Assembly: GCA_003116875.1 (NCBI GenBank)
Contig: BCKT01000012.1
Span: forward strand, 124,001 to 188,000
Reading direction: 5' to 3'
Length of the DNA stretch: 64,000 nucleotides
Source of the DNA: Takashimella koratensis
Taxonomy: Eukaryota; Basidiomycota; Tremellomycetes; Trichosporonales; Tetragoniomycetaceae
The translations under genes were made by a program, and so were the position numbers. This document shows positions 48,582-59,580 of this stretch, one piece after another. Every line of letters starts with the position of its first letter. Position 1 is the stretch's first letter. The notes beneath the pieces are model-generated. The model worked only from the letters and a program-made list of their open reading frames with translations, did not search any database and was not told the DNA's origin.

Positions 48582-49676
48582 CGCTCGACCAACGCGGGTC
48601 AAAGTCTACGTTGCGCCCGATCGCGATTTGAGCGTGTACTGACGCCCGGTCGAGGGATAGATTGGGTGTGCTCCTTTGTCTCTAGAATGTGAAATTGATG
48701 ATTGTTTTCGCGGTGCTCGTGCTCGTTTTCGAGCAAAGGAAAACCGACTCGCCTCAAGACGGGACCACCTCGACGCGGGCTGGACTCGCAGTTCCGTCGC
48801 GATGAGGTCCTCGCCAACGACGACGACGACGATGACTGATTAGTGTGGGTGAGGGGTCGGGCGGGTAGGATCGCGTATCGGAAAAATATTCGCCGAAATG
48901 CCACTCTAGGATGGGTGAATTTCAGATGACCTAGGGCGCAGGCTGGTCGGGGCCACGGTCGACGCTGGAGGCTAGTCCAGGTGGGATTCGGAATACTGTT
49001 GATCGCGAGGGAAGGAGGGGAGACGAGGGCGAGGTGTGGGTATTCCAGATACGTGTTGGGATAAAGTACGAATGAGAAGAGTGCGCAGTAGGATCATGGG
49101 CATATCACGGTATAGTGGGATGTTGGTGATACTCGGTCAGTGGTGGTGAATGGCGAGCGAGAATGAGGAACAATGGCGTGCTCCGCTTACCCCTCCCCCT
49201 TGCCTCCCACTCGGCCTCCGGTACGCGCACTTGCCCACCGACCCAACACCACCGTACGAGATACATCGATATATAATGCATACAATATAACGCATTACAT
49301 ATTACGCAAGACACATGGGAGCTAAGCGATAACCAGCTCGTATGCATGATGCCATCCTATATCATCATTGCACAGTTTCACCACTGTAACGCGTCTCAGG
49401 CCATCGCCGATGTTGTGATGACTGCTCTTCGACCAACACGCCTCCACCCCATCTCCCATCCATCTTTTCCTCATCTCAAAGTGCAGCCCACGCCCAAACG
49501 ATTCATCGTCATGAACTTGGTACCCAATTTCGAAGGGATACCCAAAATGATCTCATCCAGCATGTACTTGACCAACTGACGCTACCGCTCTCTCTCGGAT
49601 CTTGGACGACGTTTTGCTCTATCACCCTCCTGCTAACCAGCTGTGCATGCTACGTCCTATATCCACTAAACTACTC
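48582..49676. promoter_or_regulatory. Upstream region of the bZIP gene
   Basis: 1.1 kb between the bZIP ATG and the CIA30 stop codon, both on the minus strand. It should contain the bZIP promoter and leader and the CIA30 3' UTR. No convincing gene was seen; the frame at 48599-48904 has no recognisable sequence. Confidence 0.45.
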
Positions 49677-50937
49677 CTACTCCTCAGCCTCTGGGTCGTA
49701 CCTGACCGCCTCTACGCTCTGGACACAAAGCTCATAGTAACCCTCTCCGCCCTCACTTGCGACCGCAGCTTCCGGTTCAGCCGCGACAGGTGGCTCCTCA
49801 GCCGGCGCCGATGCTGCCGATCCAACCCGGTGGTATCCCGACACGGCGGCCGCGCCTGCTCTCTGACCCAGACTAGATCTCGGCACAGCTGGTGCCGACT
49901 CGTCGTGTTGGGCTGCCCTCGCAGGCCGATCGGACGCCATAAGCTCCTCAAGCTCTGCGTCGATATCCTCGTCCGCACCCGCCTTGCCCCAGCCCCCAGC
50001 GGCGAGTCGGCGTCCAGCGTCCGCATTCGTCGTGGGCGGAGCGACGGTCCCATCGTCGACCCGACCACCACCAAGGAGACCAAACCCAATCGTCCGGATC
50101 TTCCCGCGCAGCATGGGGATCTGCGTCGCCGAGGTCTGACCAGAATTGGTCAGTACGAATGAAGAGAGGGGGAGGTGGACAGTGGTGAACACGGGAGCAA
50201 CGTCAGTGGGCGTGCGGGATGAGGTCGAGGCTGGCGATGGTGGAAGGTCAAGGCGATGTTGGAATAGGTCGGAGCTGAGGAAGGAGGAGGTCAGTAGAGT
50301 TTTGGCCATAGGATTCCCGAGATAGCACGATCTGGTGTACAAGTGGAATGCGATAGGAGCGAGCAGGGGAAAAGAGAAGCAAAGGAGTGTGGTCATTGAG
50401 ACATCACACACACGCTCGATCCAATACTCACCGAACTGGCCCGTCTGTCTGCAAATTCACGACCCATTTCCCTCTCCACCCATCCCACCCTCTGTACGCC
50501 AAGACGACCTTGAGATGGGTAAATAGCTCAAGGTCCCATGTATCCTCTCCAAACAGCGTTGGGCGTGTCTTATTCCTGAACGCGGCGTAGCCTGTCCGGA
50601 TCCGACCAGCGTACGCGGGGGGAACTCGGAGCGAGAGGTTGCCGCTGAATGCGATGTGTGATTGTTCGCTCGATGGTGAGGCGGAGGTCGAGGTGGAGGT
50701 CGAGGATGAGGAGGACGATGGGACAGGCATGAGCGAGCAGGTGGAGAGACCACCTATATCCGAATCCGAGCCGAGAGCGAAACTGGAGATTGGAGTGACG
50801 GGAGGGAGGCGAGAAGTGAAGGAGAAGAGGGTGAGAGGGGGCGGGGCGGGCGCAACGTCCATGCGGACCATGCGGGCAGTGTTGCGCCTTAGCAGGCCAA
50901 GCGAGCGCCCGAGGTACTCTTTGATGGGTGAGGCCAT
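49677..50937 (-). CDS. CIA30: Complex I intermediate-associated protein 30 (NDUFAF1-like)
   Basis: Two exons (50937-50432, 50274-49677) give 367 residues. CIA30 is a mitochondrial chaperone for assembly of respiratory complex I. Family signs: HIAFSGNLSLRVP, TRPTLFGEDTWDLELFTHLK, RGWDGWRGKWVVNLQTDGPV, TSATQIPMLRGKIRTIGFGL and, near the end, GYYELCVQSVEAVRYD. The N-terminus (MASPIKEYLGRSLGLLRRNT) is Arg-rich, free of acidic residues after position 7 and potentially amphipathic, fitting a mitochondrial targeting peptide. Two insertions are unusual: a Ser/Thr run near residue 75 and about 100 Ala/Glu-rich residues between GFGL and GYYEL, so the final strand is separated from the main domain. Its presence predicts a rotenone-sensitive complex I in this organism. 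Confidence 0.88.
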
Positions 50938-52588
50938 GGCGATGGGTGCGAGTGCGAGGATAGGTTGCCGTGTCCGAGAGGATGGGGATTGACGACGACG
51001 ACGACGAGGTGGAGGTTGGCCAGCAACATTTTGTCAGCCAGAGCAAGTTTGCTAGAAGTTATATTCTGCTAGTTGTTTGTGTTTGCTATCGTGCACAACT
51101 CTGCAGTCATGAGCACGCGGACAGCACGTGGCAAGTGCGTCATCGCTCTGTACCAAGACGATCCCTTATCGCATCCCCGCATGCTTATGCGTATCCTGTC
51201 TGCTTGGCTGAAGCAAAAGGGAGATAGCAGCGACGCAGCTAGCAATGCACGCGCCAACCACGGGGCCGCCTCGTCGATTACCATTCACTAATCAAGGCTT
51301 GTGTGTGTGTACCTGTGATTCAATTTGAACATGTAATCTTATTAGTAATATCAATTAGCCCTTGCCCTGCTCGACGCCACGCACGACATTGCTGCTCTCG
51401 TCTGCACCCATCGCACCGTCTTCTTCAGCCGCCGCCTCCTTGTCAGCCTCAGGCCTCTGTCTGCCCCTCCCCTGCCCCTCCCCTCCCGCTCCCACTCTCA
51501 CTCCCCCCTCCCTCGCTACAGTCGTATCGCTCTCTCTCTCTCTCTCTGTGCTTCCGATTCCGGTTCCAGCTCAGTCCACGACACTCTCGCGTGTCCTTTT
51601 TTTCATTTACCTTTTTTTCCACGCAAAACCCTATCTCTCCGCTCTCCTGCCTTGGTCCCCCCTCCTCCCTCCCAATCCCCCGGCCCTTGCTTACCCCTGC
51701 TCGCCCTCTCCCACCCTCCCACCTCCCACCCCGTCTGTCCCCGCTCCCCCGCCCGGTCCCCTGTTTTGCTAGCGCATTTCATACGCCGGCACCTGACAGC
51801 GACGGCATCAGATCGACTAGCACGGCGGTACAGTATCAATTCGACCAGTCAACCTCTACAAGCCAAAGTCTACCTCACCCCCTCATCGTCATTGCTGCGA
51901 CAGGACCAACCCTCGGTGTTACTCTATCATCAACCATCGCATCTCCATATCTCTCCATCCACCATCCACACTCATCATCCCTACAACATCCACCTGCAGC
52001 GACAGCATCTACAATCACCCAGTCGCTCAGCAGCAAACAAGCATCCAGCTCGGCGTGACGCATTGCACAGCCCCGAGCTCTAGCGTCAATCCCGTCCAAG
52101 ACGTGCGTGCGCGTCTCCCCCGTATTTCTTGGCGGCTTCATCATTCCCGGTCAACGTTCGTTACCGCACATACACATACACACACACTCAATCACATCCA
52201 TCCTACTTCTCCCATCGCACATCCTGAGCAACGCGGGGACGACTCATCGATATATTGACCGACCTTCATCGCCCCGCTTTACATACTCACCGCCGCAGGC
52301 CCGTCACCGTCACCGTTTTCGATCGCGGTATTTTGGATCGCTACGGCCGCGGTGTTATCCCCTATCCTCGGCAACTCTGTCGTCCTTTCTTCGTATTTCA
52401 CAAACCCCTCCCAATCTCGCTTGACCCTCCATCTACCTGAACACACCCTTGTCGTGACACAGCTGTGCGATACGACAGCGGTCATCTCAAGATTCAACGA
52501 CGTCGACTCGTCGTGAAATACCGAGTAGATCGGGTTCAACCACAAATCTACCTCCCCTTTGATCCTTCCCCTCGACCAACCCGACACC
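50938..52588. promoter_or_regulatory. Long divergent promoter, CIA30 / PBS2
   Basis: 1.65 kb. From about 51360 to 52580 the + strand is extremely C/T-rich, with a (TC)8 run at 51531-51547. That fits a long PBS2 promoter plus 5' leader. Frames of up to 251 codons here are Pro/Ser/Leu/His runs caused by base composition. A CACGTG occurs at 51125-51130. No second gene was found. Confidence 0.5.
51531..51547. repeat. (TC)8 microsatellite
   Basis: Short CT repeat inside the pyrimidine-rich region upstream of PBS2. Confidence 0.8.
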
Positions 52589-54750
52589 ATGTCTGAGCCT
52601 CCCTCACTATCCTCTCTCAACATCAATGGCGAGACGCCTGCTGCGAAAGCTGCTGCCGCACCAGCCGACAAGCCTTCCGGCGGGGCTGCCCCGATTGCAA
52701 CCCCAGCACCGCCAACAACCGCTACACCTCCAGTCAACCCCAATGGTCTCCCAACACGACCCTCACCCCATTCATTAGCCTCCGCTCCTCCCGCACCAGG
52801 TGCAGCACGAGGAGGGTTTGCTGGTGGCCCACGGCCAGGACAGCCGGGAATGGCCGGCAGAGGTGGAATGCAGGGACCGATGGGTATGCGCGGTGCGATG
52901 GGCGGAGGCGGCGCTGGCCAGATGCAAACCCGACTTCCCCCAAGTCTTCAGGCAAAGATGGACGCGGTAGGTGTTGGCTCCCCACTTTCCAGTTACAAGC
53001 AACGCATGTGCTGACGTTTGTCCAGATTGCTGCGCAACGATCTTCCGCACCGACACCATCAAGTAACTCTATAGGCCCCAGCCCTGACGCTACGTTAATG
53101 AGTTCGCTACTCCGATCACAAGCCATGGCCGGATCGCAAGCTACTGGGCCCAACGCGGGCCCTCTCTCCCAAGGCCTCGCGGCGAGGCGAGCAGGCGGGG
53201 GTCGACCTCAGTTGAATTTGGGTGGCGCAAGCGCACCGGGAGGATTGAATTCTGCTCGTGGAGGTCTCGCTGGTAGAAGAGGTCCACCAGGAGGGCTTTC
53301 CCTCGCTCAGATGCAAGGGCCCAAACAAGAAAGTGGAAGCAAGTTCACAGATTTCGGCAAGATCATGTAAGTGCCAAGCGACGAGGTATTGGCAAGCGAA
53401 CGACAGTTGCGCGAGTAGTCGCTAAGCAAAGATTTGCAGGGACGTGTCGGGATCTTTGAGATTCTCATCGAAAGCAGTGCTCCACGCCAAAGGTGTCGAC
53501 TTTGAAGACGGCAAGAGCTTCAAGATCAACATGGACGAGATCGAGGTGCTCGGTGAGCTGGGCAAGGGCAACTACGGCTCGGTGCAGAAAGTTCTGCATC
53601 GACCGACGAGTGTCGAGATGGCCATGAAGGTGGGTGTCAACATGCTCGATTGGTGTGAGCTACAAATTGACGTTGGGGTATAGGAAATCCGACTCGAACT
53701 CGACGAGTCCAAATTGAACGGTATCATTATGGAGCTAGACATCCTGCACCGAGCAGTCGCACCCGAGATTGTCGAGTTCTTTGGTGCGTTCACCATCGAG
53801 TCCTGCGTCTACTACTGTATGGAATACATGGATGCTGGGTCGCTCGATACCCTCACGGGAGGCGGTCAGCCAGCAAAGGCGGGTGAGAGCCAGGACGACG
53901 AAGAGTTGCGCGTGCCCGAGGATGTGTTGCGACGAATCACGGCGGGGATTGTCCGTGGCCTAGGGTTCCTCAAGGACGAGCTGCAGATCATGCACCGAGG
54001 TGAGAGCGAGCAGTTGGAGTAGGTGCGGAGGTTTAGGTGCTGATGTGGAAACAGACGTCAAACCCACCAACGTGCTCATGAATAAGAAGGGTGAAGTCAA
54101 GTTGTGTGATTTTGGTGTCTCCGGTCAACTAGAGAAAAGTCTTGCCAAGACCAACATTGGTTGCCAAAGCTACATGGCGGTAGGTGTCGCGCTATCTTGG
54201 TCACTAGTCTCAAAGAGTAGGGCGCATGCTGACCATCCGTCACAGCCCGAGCGGATACAGGGCGAGTCCCAAAACCAGCAGACGACATACACTGTCTCGT
54301 CTGATGTCTGGTCTGTCGGGCTATCGATCATTGAACTCGCCAAGGGTTGTTACCCCTACCCTCCCGAGACGTTTGCCAACGTTTTTGCGCAGTTGCAGGC
54401 GATTGTCGCAGGACCGGCGCCGACTTTGCCAAAGGGTTACAGTGCGGATGCGCACGACTTTGTTGCCAAATGGTGAGTACGGTTTGCTGCATGCGACAAT
54501 GGCTTGTTCGCATTTCCTGGTACATTGCCCTTGTTGTTGGGATGTAGCTGCTCCATGCTTGGTGCTCGTGCTGACCCCAAGCAGCCTTCAGAAAGACCCG
54601 AACGCACGACCGACGTACGCGCAGATGCTCCAGCACCCGTTCTTGCTAGCAGACAAGACGGCCGAAGTCGACATGGTCGGATGGGTCGCCAGTGCGCTCG
54701 AGAAGCGCGCGGCAAGAGGCGTCATCCCGCTAGCCCCGGTGGAGACATAA
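52589..54750 (+). CDS. PBS2: MAP kinase kinase of the HOG pathway
   Basis: Seven exons (52589-52966, 53026-53366, 53440-53629, 53684-53999, 54055-54179, 54246-54472, 54585-54750) give 580 residues. Pbs2 phosphorylates Hog1 during osmotic and other stress. Kinase motifs: [11 protein letters not shown] (P-loop, about 278-288), Lys303 in [31 protein letters not shown] (catalytic loop, Asp409), CDFGVSGQ (Asp427), and the activation segment [18 protein letters not shown], where Ser437 and Thr441 are the expected MAPKKK targets. SLAKTN and [13 protein letters not shown] point to Pbs2 rather than to Ste7/Mkk-type kinases. Just before the kinase, [20 protein letters not shown] also matches Pbs2. The first 230 residues are Gly/Ala/Pro/Ser-rich; I see no Sho1-binding KPLPPLPV-like motif. 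It ends [16 protein letters not shown]. Confidence 0.95.
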
Positions 54751-55277
54751 CCCTGGGAGGTGGACTGTGGCGATGGAAGCGGCAGCACCGATGGTGTCGA
54801 CAGATTCGGACGGTCATGCGGGCAGTTGGAGCAAGCGCAGCGGAGAGGGGCTCACATTCGGGGGTGTAGACTACATTGATACCCTCAGGCGAACGACGAG
54901 AAACGTTATCACGACCTTGACATGAGATTTCGGCATATACACGAGCCGACACAGATTAGCGGGTTTCAAAATATTCAACAACAACAAATTACACAAACCA
55001 TCCAGTATCCCAAAATGCGGTCTATGAGAAGAGACAGAACCGACGTGGGGTCGGAGATCGATCAACAAGGATGCGGAGAGCGATAGTCATGTGGGGACCG
55101 GGATATCTGGGTGAGACAATTAAAGAAATGAGAAAGAAGTGGATTGCAATTGTTTGGATCGGTTTTTCTGCTTTCTTTTCTTTCTGTACATTCTATTCAC
55201 ACTTATAGCGAAGTGTCATCGTGCATCAAGATTCATGCATCGATATTCTTCACCACCGGGTTTGCATAGCTTGGGCT
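54751..55277. other. Convergent intergenic region
   Basis: 3' flanks of PBS2 and the SDR gene; T/A-richer around 55120-55260. Nothing else seen. Confidence 0.5.
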
Positions 55278-56605
55278 TCAAGGTTTGGGGACCATATCCG
55301 CTTTGAGAGCCTTGTACAAAATGTTGTCTACGGTAGACACGGGAAGGAACGGGAAGACCCACTTGAACGCCCAACCCATATGTCCTACCCAGATCTTCCC
55401 GGGCGGGTTGAAGGCAACGGCTGCGTCAACGATCTGCCTCGCGACCGTGGGTGCAGGTACGGCCGTCTTGAGTTGAGATGAGATGACGTCGCGTGCTGCG
55501 GTATAGATTGAGGGGAAGTTGGGGAAGTAGCCTGATTGAGCAGGGGTAGGGAGGAGTAGGTCAAAGGGTTTTTCCCCATTGGTCATTGCCGTACGGACAC
55601 CAGCTGGGCAGGTCAGCCGTGGTGTGCGCTTGTGGAGCGGGAGGAAGAAAGGGGTAATGGCGAGGTTAGAGGAGACAGTGGGAAAGTGAGAGGAGGGAGA
55701 GGGAGTGAGAAGCTGGATGACGGGCTTACCGAGCTCGACGGTGACGACCTTGATATTGAGGTTGCGCAACTCGCGCCTCAGCGAATCGGTCATTGTCTGA
55801 ATCGCTGCCTGCTCGTCACGAACTTGATCAGCTCCTCTCTTCCAGCCGTGCTCTCATCATCTGGGAACTTTAAGCTTGAGAAGAAACAATCACCTTGCTT
55901 GCCCCGTACGCCCCCTGGAACGGCGGCCCCACCAACGCCGTACTTCCCACATTCAGAATCGTTGCATGACCTTTCCCTTCGCCCGCTTTGGCGGTACGCA
56001 CGAGTAAAGGCGCAAAGGTTTGGATGATCCGGATAGGCGCAAAGGTGTTTACGTCGAACATGGCGCGGACGCGGTCAAGGTCTGCGTCGAGAAGAGGGAC
56101 GAGGGAAGCGACCCCGGCCTGAGGGGAAGACGGAGGGTTAGAGAGAGCGGATTAGATGGGAGATCGGGAGTGGAGAGGGTCGAATGGAAGCGTGAAGGCG
56201 GTACAGGGGTGAACGGAGAATGGAGAGGGTTATCACTTGACATCTTACATTGTTCACAAGCACATCGAGGCGTCCAGCAGCACGCTCGACCTCCGCGACA
56301 GCCGCGCGGATAGATTCGTCATTGATCACGTCGAGGCTGAGGACCTGTTGTCGAAATAGAGTACAGGAGGCGGAGGCGGTGGCAGAATGGAAGGACACGA
56401 TGTCAGCTTCGGACTCCGCTCGGCTTTGTCTCTGATCTCTGAGGACACTCACATCACACCCCTCGGCCTGCAAAGCCGACATCGTCTCGACCTGGCGTGC
56501 AGTCGCGAACACCCTCAACCCGCGTCGTTTCAGGTCCAGCGCAATGTTGGCTCCGAGAGAGTCGGGCTCAGAACAACCGGTCACTAGTGCCACTTTCGTC
56601 GCCAT
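55278..56605 (-). CDS. Short-chain dehydrogenase, AYR1-like
   Basis: Five exons (56605-56453, 56344-56249, 56118-55894, 55808-55730, 55603-55278) give 292 residues. Classical SDR: VALVTGCSEPDSLGANIA (a TGxxxGxG variant with the last glycine shifted), RVFATARQVETM, VLSLDVIN, LDVLVNNAGVASLVP, ILNVGST with the catalytic Ser, and YGASK (Tyr154, Lys158). The pattern 'GLRVFATAR' and a hydrophobic C-terminal part (HMGWAFKWVFPFLPVSTVDN) resemble NADPH-dependent 1-acyl-dihydroxyacetone-phosphate reductase (Ayr1), which makes lysophosphatidic acid on lipid droplets and ER. The SDR fold is certain; the substrate is inferred. Intron 3 uses a GTGATT donor. Confidence 0.85.
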
Positions 56606-57442
56606 GATATCGTCGATCAAAGTCAAAGCAGGTCAAGGAATTTTGGTGACTTTGAGCGCTCGGAAGCAGGTGGTTGTTGAGATTAGCGGAGTGTGAGTGA
56701 ATTGGGTAGATGGTTAGACCGACTCGAGAGAAGGTTTATATACAGCGTCAGAAGGGATCACATCGGCCTCGGCCCAGTTTGGCGTCTATGCTCGTTGGTC
56801 AGCGATAGCCATACGTATCGGAGCTCGCGCTCGCGCACCATGAGTGATCCTATACCGTATCGCCCAGCGTATGAATCGGATGTCGGACCAAAGCAAATCG
56901 TGTTGAATTCGGAGGTGCTTTCAAAGCATCTTGAAAACGACTGCACGCGAGGCCGGCGGGCTTGAAAGGGTCCGGGAAAATCGGCCACGTGGGGGAAAGT
57001 CGTTGAGAACTGTCGACCCGTTTAGGAAATTTTGGGTTGCAAAGAGAAAAGATGATCACTAAGACCGACGGGAGAGATGACAATGTAGTTGCGAGGCAGG
57101 TGTGGCATTCGATACTTCCTGCATAAGACCTTGCACTCTGAAAAGGGTCAGTAGCTTGTCTTAGGAGAGAGCAGCTTAGATACCTCGTTCCTCCGGACCG
57201 AGTTGGTCGAGGCTGTGTCACACTTTTCATTTATATCAAATATCTACTCTATCTACCGACGTGCAAGACCAAGACAAACAAGTATTTGTGCGAGCATATC
57301 CCATAGGTTGGGTGAGAATCTTTCATTCCAATTACGACGAGGCAGAGCTAGGTGATGTCAGCTTCCTTCCTACTATTCCTCATATATGACCCAAACCCCC
57401 TCCGGCCTGCCCAGTTGGACCCTCAAAACCACAACCTCCTAC
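56606..57442. promoter_or_regulatory. Upstream region of the SDR gene
   Basis: 837 bp between the SDR start and the permease stop, both on the minus strand. CACGTG at 56986-56991. No gene seen. Confidence 0.45.
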
Positions 57443-59580
57443 TCACTTGTCTGCGCAAGAGAAGGCCGAATCGACCTCGCCAGCCTTGTACGAATCAATA
57501 ATAGTCTGGATCATAGCGTACGCGCCACCGACAGTCATGAAAGCCCCAACGAGGAGCATGAGTGCGTGGAACCCGAATTGAAGACGTTGAGTCACAGATC
57601 CCTTGCGGTAGTGCCAGAAGTCGTACATCCACAAGTGCATCGGCACAATGATCTGCCCCAGTGTCAGCGCCGCTCACAAGAGCCGTTCAAGGAGCGATTA
57701 GAGAGTATGAAGGAAGAAGAGAGAGGGTGAGCGTGGTGGTTGTGGAATTATGAGGAAAAGTTAACTCACAGCCATCGGAGCGTAGGCAATCGCGCCGAGG
57801 AGACCAACGAGCGTACCCTAAAGTCAGCGGAGGTTCCAACTGGGGACCCACGTAGAAAGGAATGGCCTCGCTAATAATGAAGGCAGCTACGCCACAGAAG
57901 AGCGATGCGCCGAACCAGGTTGCCCAGTGAATGGTGGTCTTGGTCTGCAAGTGTTGAGTGCCACGGAGGAGTCGAACGAAGATGTACTTTGACGCAAGCT
58001 GGGACAATCAATTTTTGTGCCTATGTATTCTCCTCTTTCCATCTCTACTCACGTGTTGGCAAAGACCTGCGCTGACCCAGAGACCAGGGAGAGCGATACC
58101 GTACGTGATTTTCTTGATGAGTGTACCAGCCGAGCCGAGAGCGGGACTAGCGATGAACACTATACAGATTGTTAGTTTTGAGAGCAGGAGTATGAGACGA
58201 AGAAAGGAAGAGGAAGAAAGGTGGATAGGTTGTCAGACTCACCGCCACAGTATCGGTAGATGACCAGGGAGAAGACAAGGTAAGAGACACCAAGGAGGAT
58301 CATTGCGGCCGCAATGGGTTTCTTGTACTCTTTCGGGTTCTTCATCTCAGCGATACTGTGGTATGTAAGCTTGGTTTCTCATAAAGTCGATCATCGCTTA
58401 ACCAGCTACGTCACGAGTTGGACTTGCTGATAGAGAGCAGGACAAGTACGAAGATCCACTTACATAGGGATGAAAGCCGAGGTACCCGAAGACGAAACGA
58501 AAATGGTGAGGGCCGCACTCATACCGGTCAAAAAGGTCGGAGCGGCAACTGCCACATAGCCAAGGTCGTAGTCTCCTGCAGGGGCAAGCGCGGGCTTGCT
58601 CTGAACGCCGACGGCAACGGCGAGGATGAAGATGGAGATGAAGAGGGTGACGACACCGAACCATGCTGAGTGGAGTATTAGTTTCGACGTCTCGTGTAGA
58701 TATTCCAGAAGAGAGAGTTGTAGATAGAATCTATGTAGGGTAACACTGGTTGGCCTCAACGCGGGCAACATTAGTGTTCAACTCACCGGCAAGTCCGATC
58801 TGATGCATCTTCGGGAACGAAGCCAACATGGTCGAGAAAACAAACGCGATGAACGCAAACCACACCGTACAAGTGCTGTGGTTCGACAAAGCATTGAGGG
58901 CGGTAGCCAACCCAATGTAACCATCACCAGCGACGAGAATGTAGCCGACAATGTAGAGGATACCGACGAGTTCTCGGTACCATGCGCCACCGACGACATA
59001 GGCCATGTCTTGCAAGCCCTGGCTAGGTCAGTGCTACGTCTGGACCTTCAAGGAAGGAGGCAGTTGATAAAAGGGGATGGGGGTTACTCACGTGCATGCC
59101 GGGGTGGCGAAGTCGGAAGTCACCGAGCAAGAAACCACCATAAGTGTTGAAGGCACCGAACCCGACGACCAACAGAGCACCGGGCACCGCACCTGAGTGG
59201 GAATCGTCAACGCTGATCAAGTCTACATGGACGGAAGGATCACTTACCGACGTAGGTGAAGACGGCCGGGATGGAAAGGATACCGACGGAGAAGAGGACT
59301 TTGAACATCAATGCAAAGGTTCGGTACCTACAATGAGTCAGCGAAGTAAAACGAGGATGCATGACCAAGGCTGCAAGAGGAGCACGGATGGGCGAGAGAG
59401 ATCGAGGCGACGAGGAGAGTTGTGGCTTGTGGCTTACCAAGAGACAGTGCGGTAGTTCTCGCCATCCGCGGTAGCCTTGAAGACCTCGTTGTCGTCAGAG
59501 GCAACAGGAGCCGCCTCTCCATCAACAGCAAGGACCTTCCCTGCGCTTCCGGGCTCTTTCTCAATCTCAGACGAGGTCAT
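57443..59580 (-). CDS. AAAP-family amino-acid permease
   Basis: Ten exons (59580-59438, 59327-59248, 59192-59092, 59018-58787, 58665-58464, about 58355-58243, 58159-58053, 57998-57852, 57817-57770, 57652-57443) give about 460 residues. After a 45-residue acidic N-terminus there are about eleven hydrophobic segments: FKVLFSVGILSIPAVFTYVG (the first, with the GxGxLxxP-like turn of Aa_trans proteins), AVPGALLVVGFGAFNTYGG, ELVGILYIVGYILVAGDGYI, CTVWFAFIAFVFSTMLASFP, WFGVVTLFISIFILAVAVGV, VAVAAPTFLTGMSAALTIFV, IAAAMILLGVSYLVFSLVIY and so on. FIPIIAEMKNPKEYKK is the typical loop before a late helix. Fungal relatives are neutral/aromatic amino-acid transporters (Neurospora MTR type); substrate and membrane are not shown by sequence. 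Located beside the SDR gene on the same strand, with no evident functional link. Confidence 0.88.

Noticed and set aside
51303..52058. 251-codon frame upstream of PBS2
   Set aside because: Pro/Ser/His-rich translation of a C/T tract, no conserved blocks, non-ATG-supported; better explained as promoter or leader.
55278..59580. SDR plus permease as a metabolite cluster
   Set aside because: No core synthase or regulator is next to them; neighbours are housekeeping genes.
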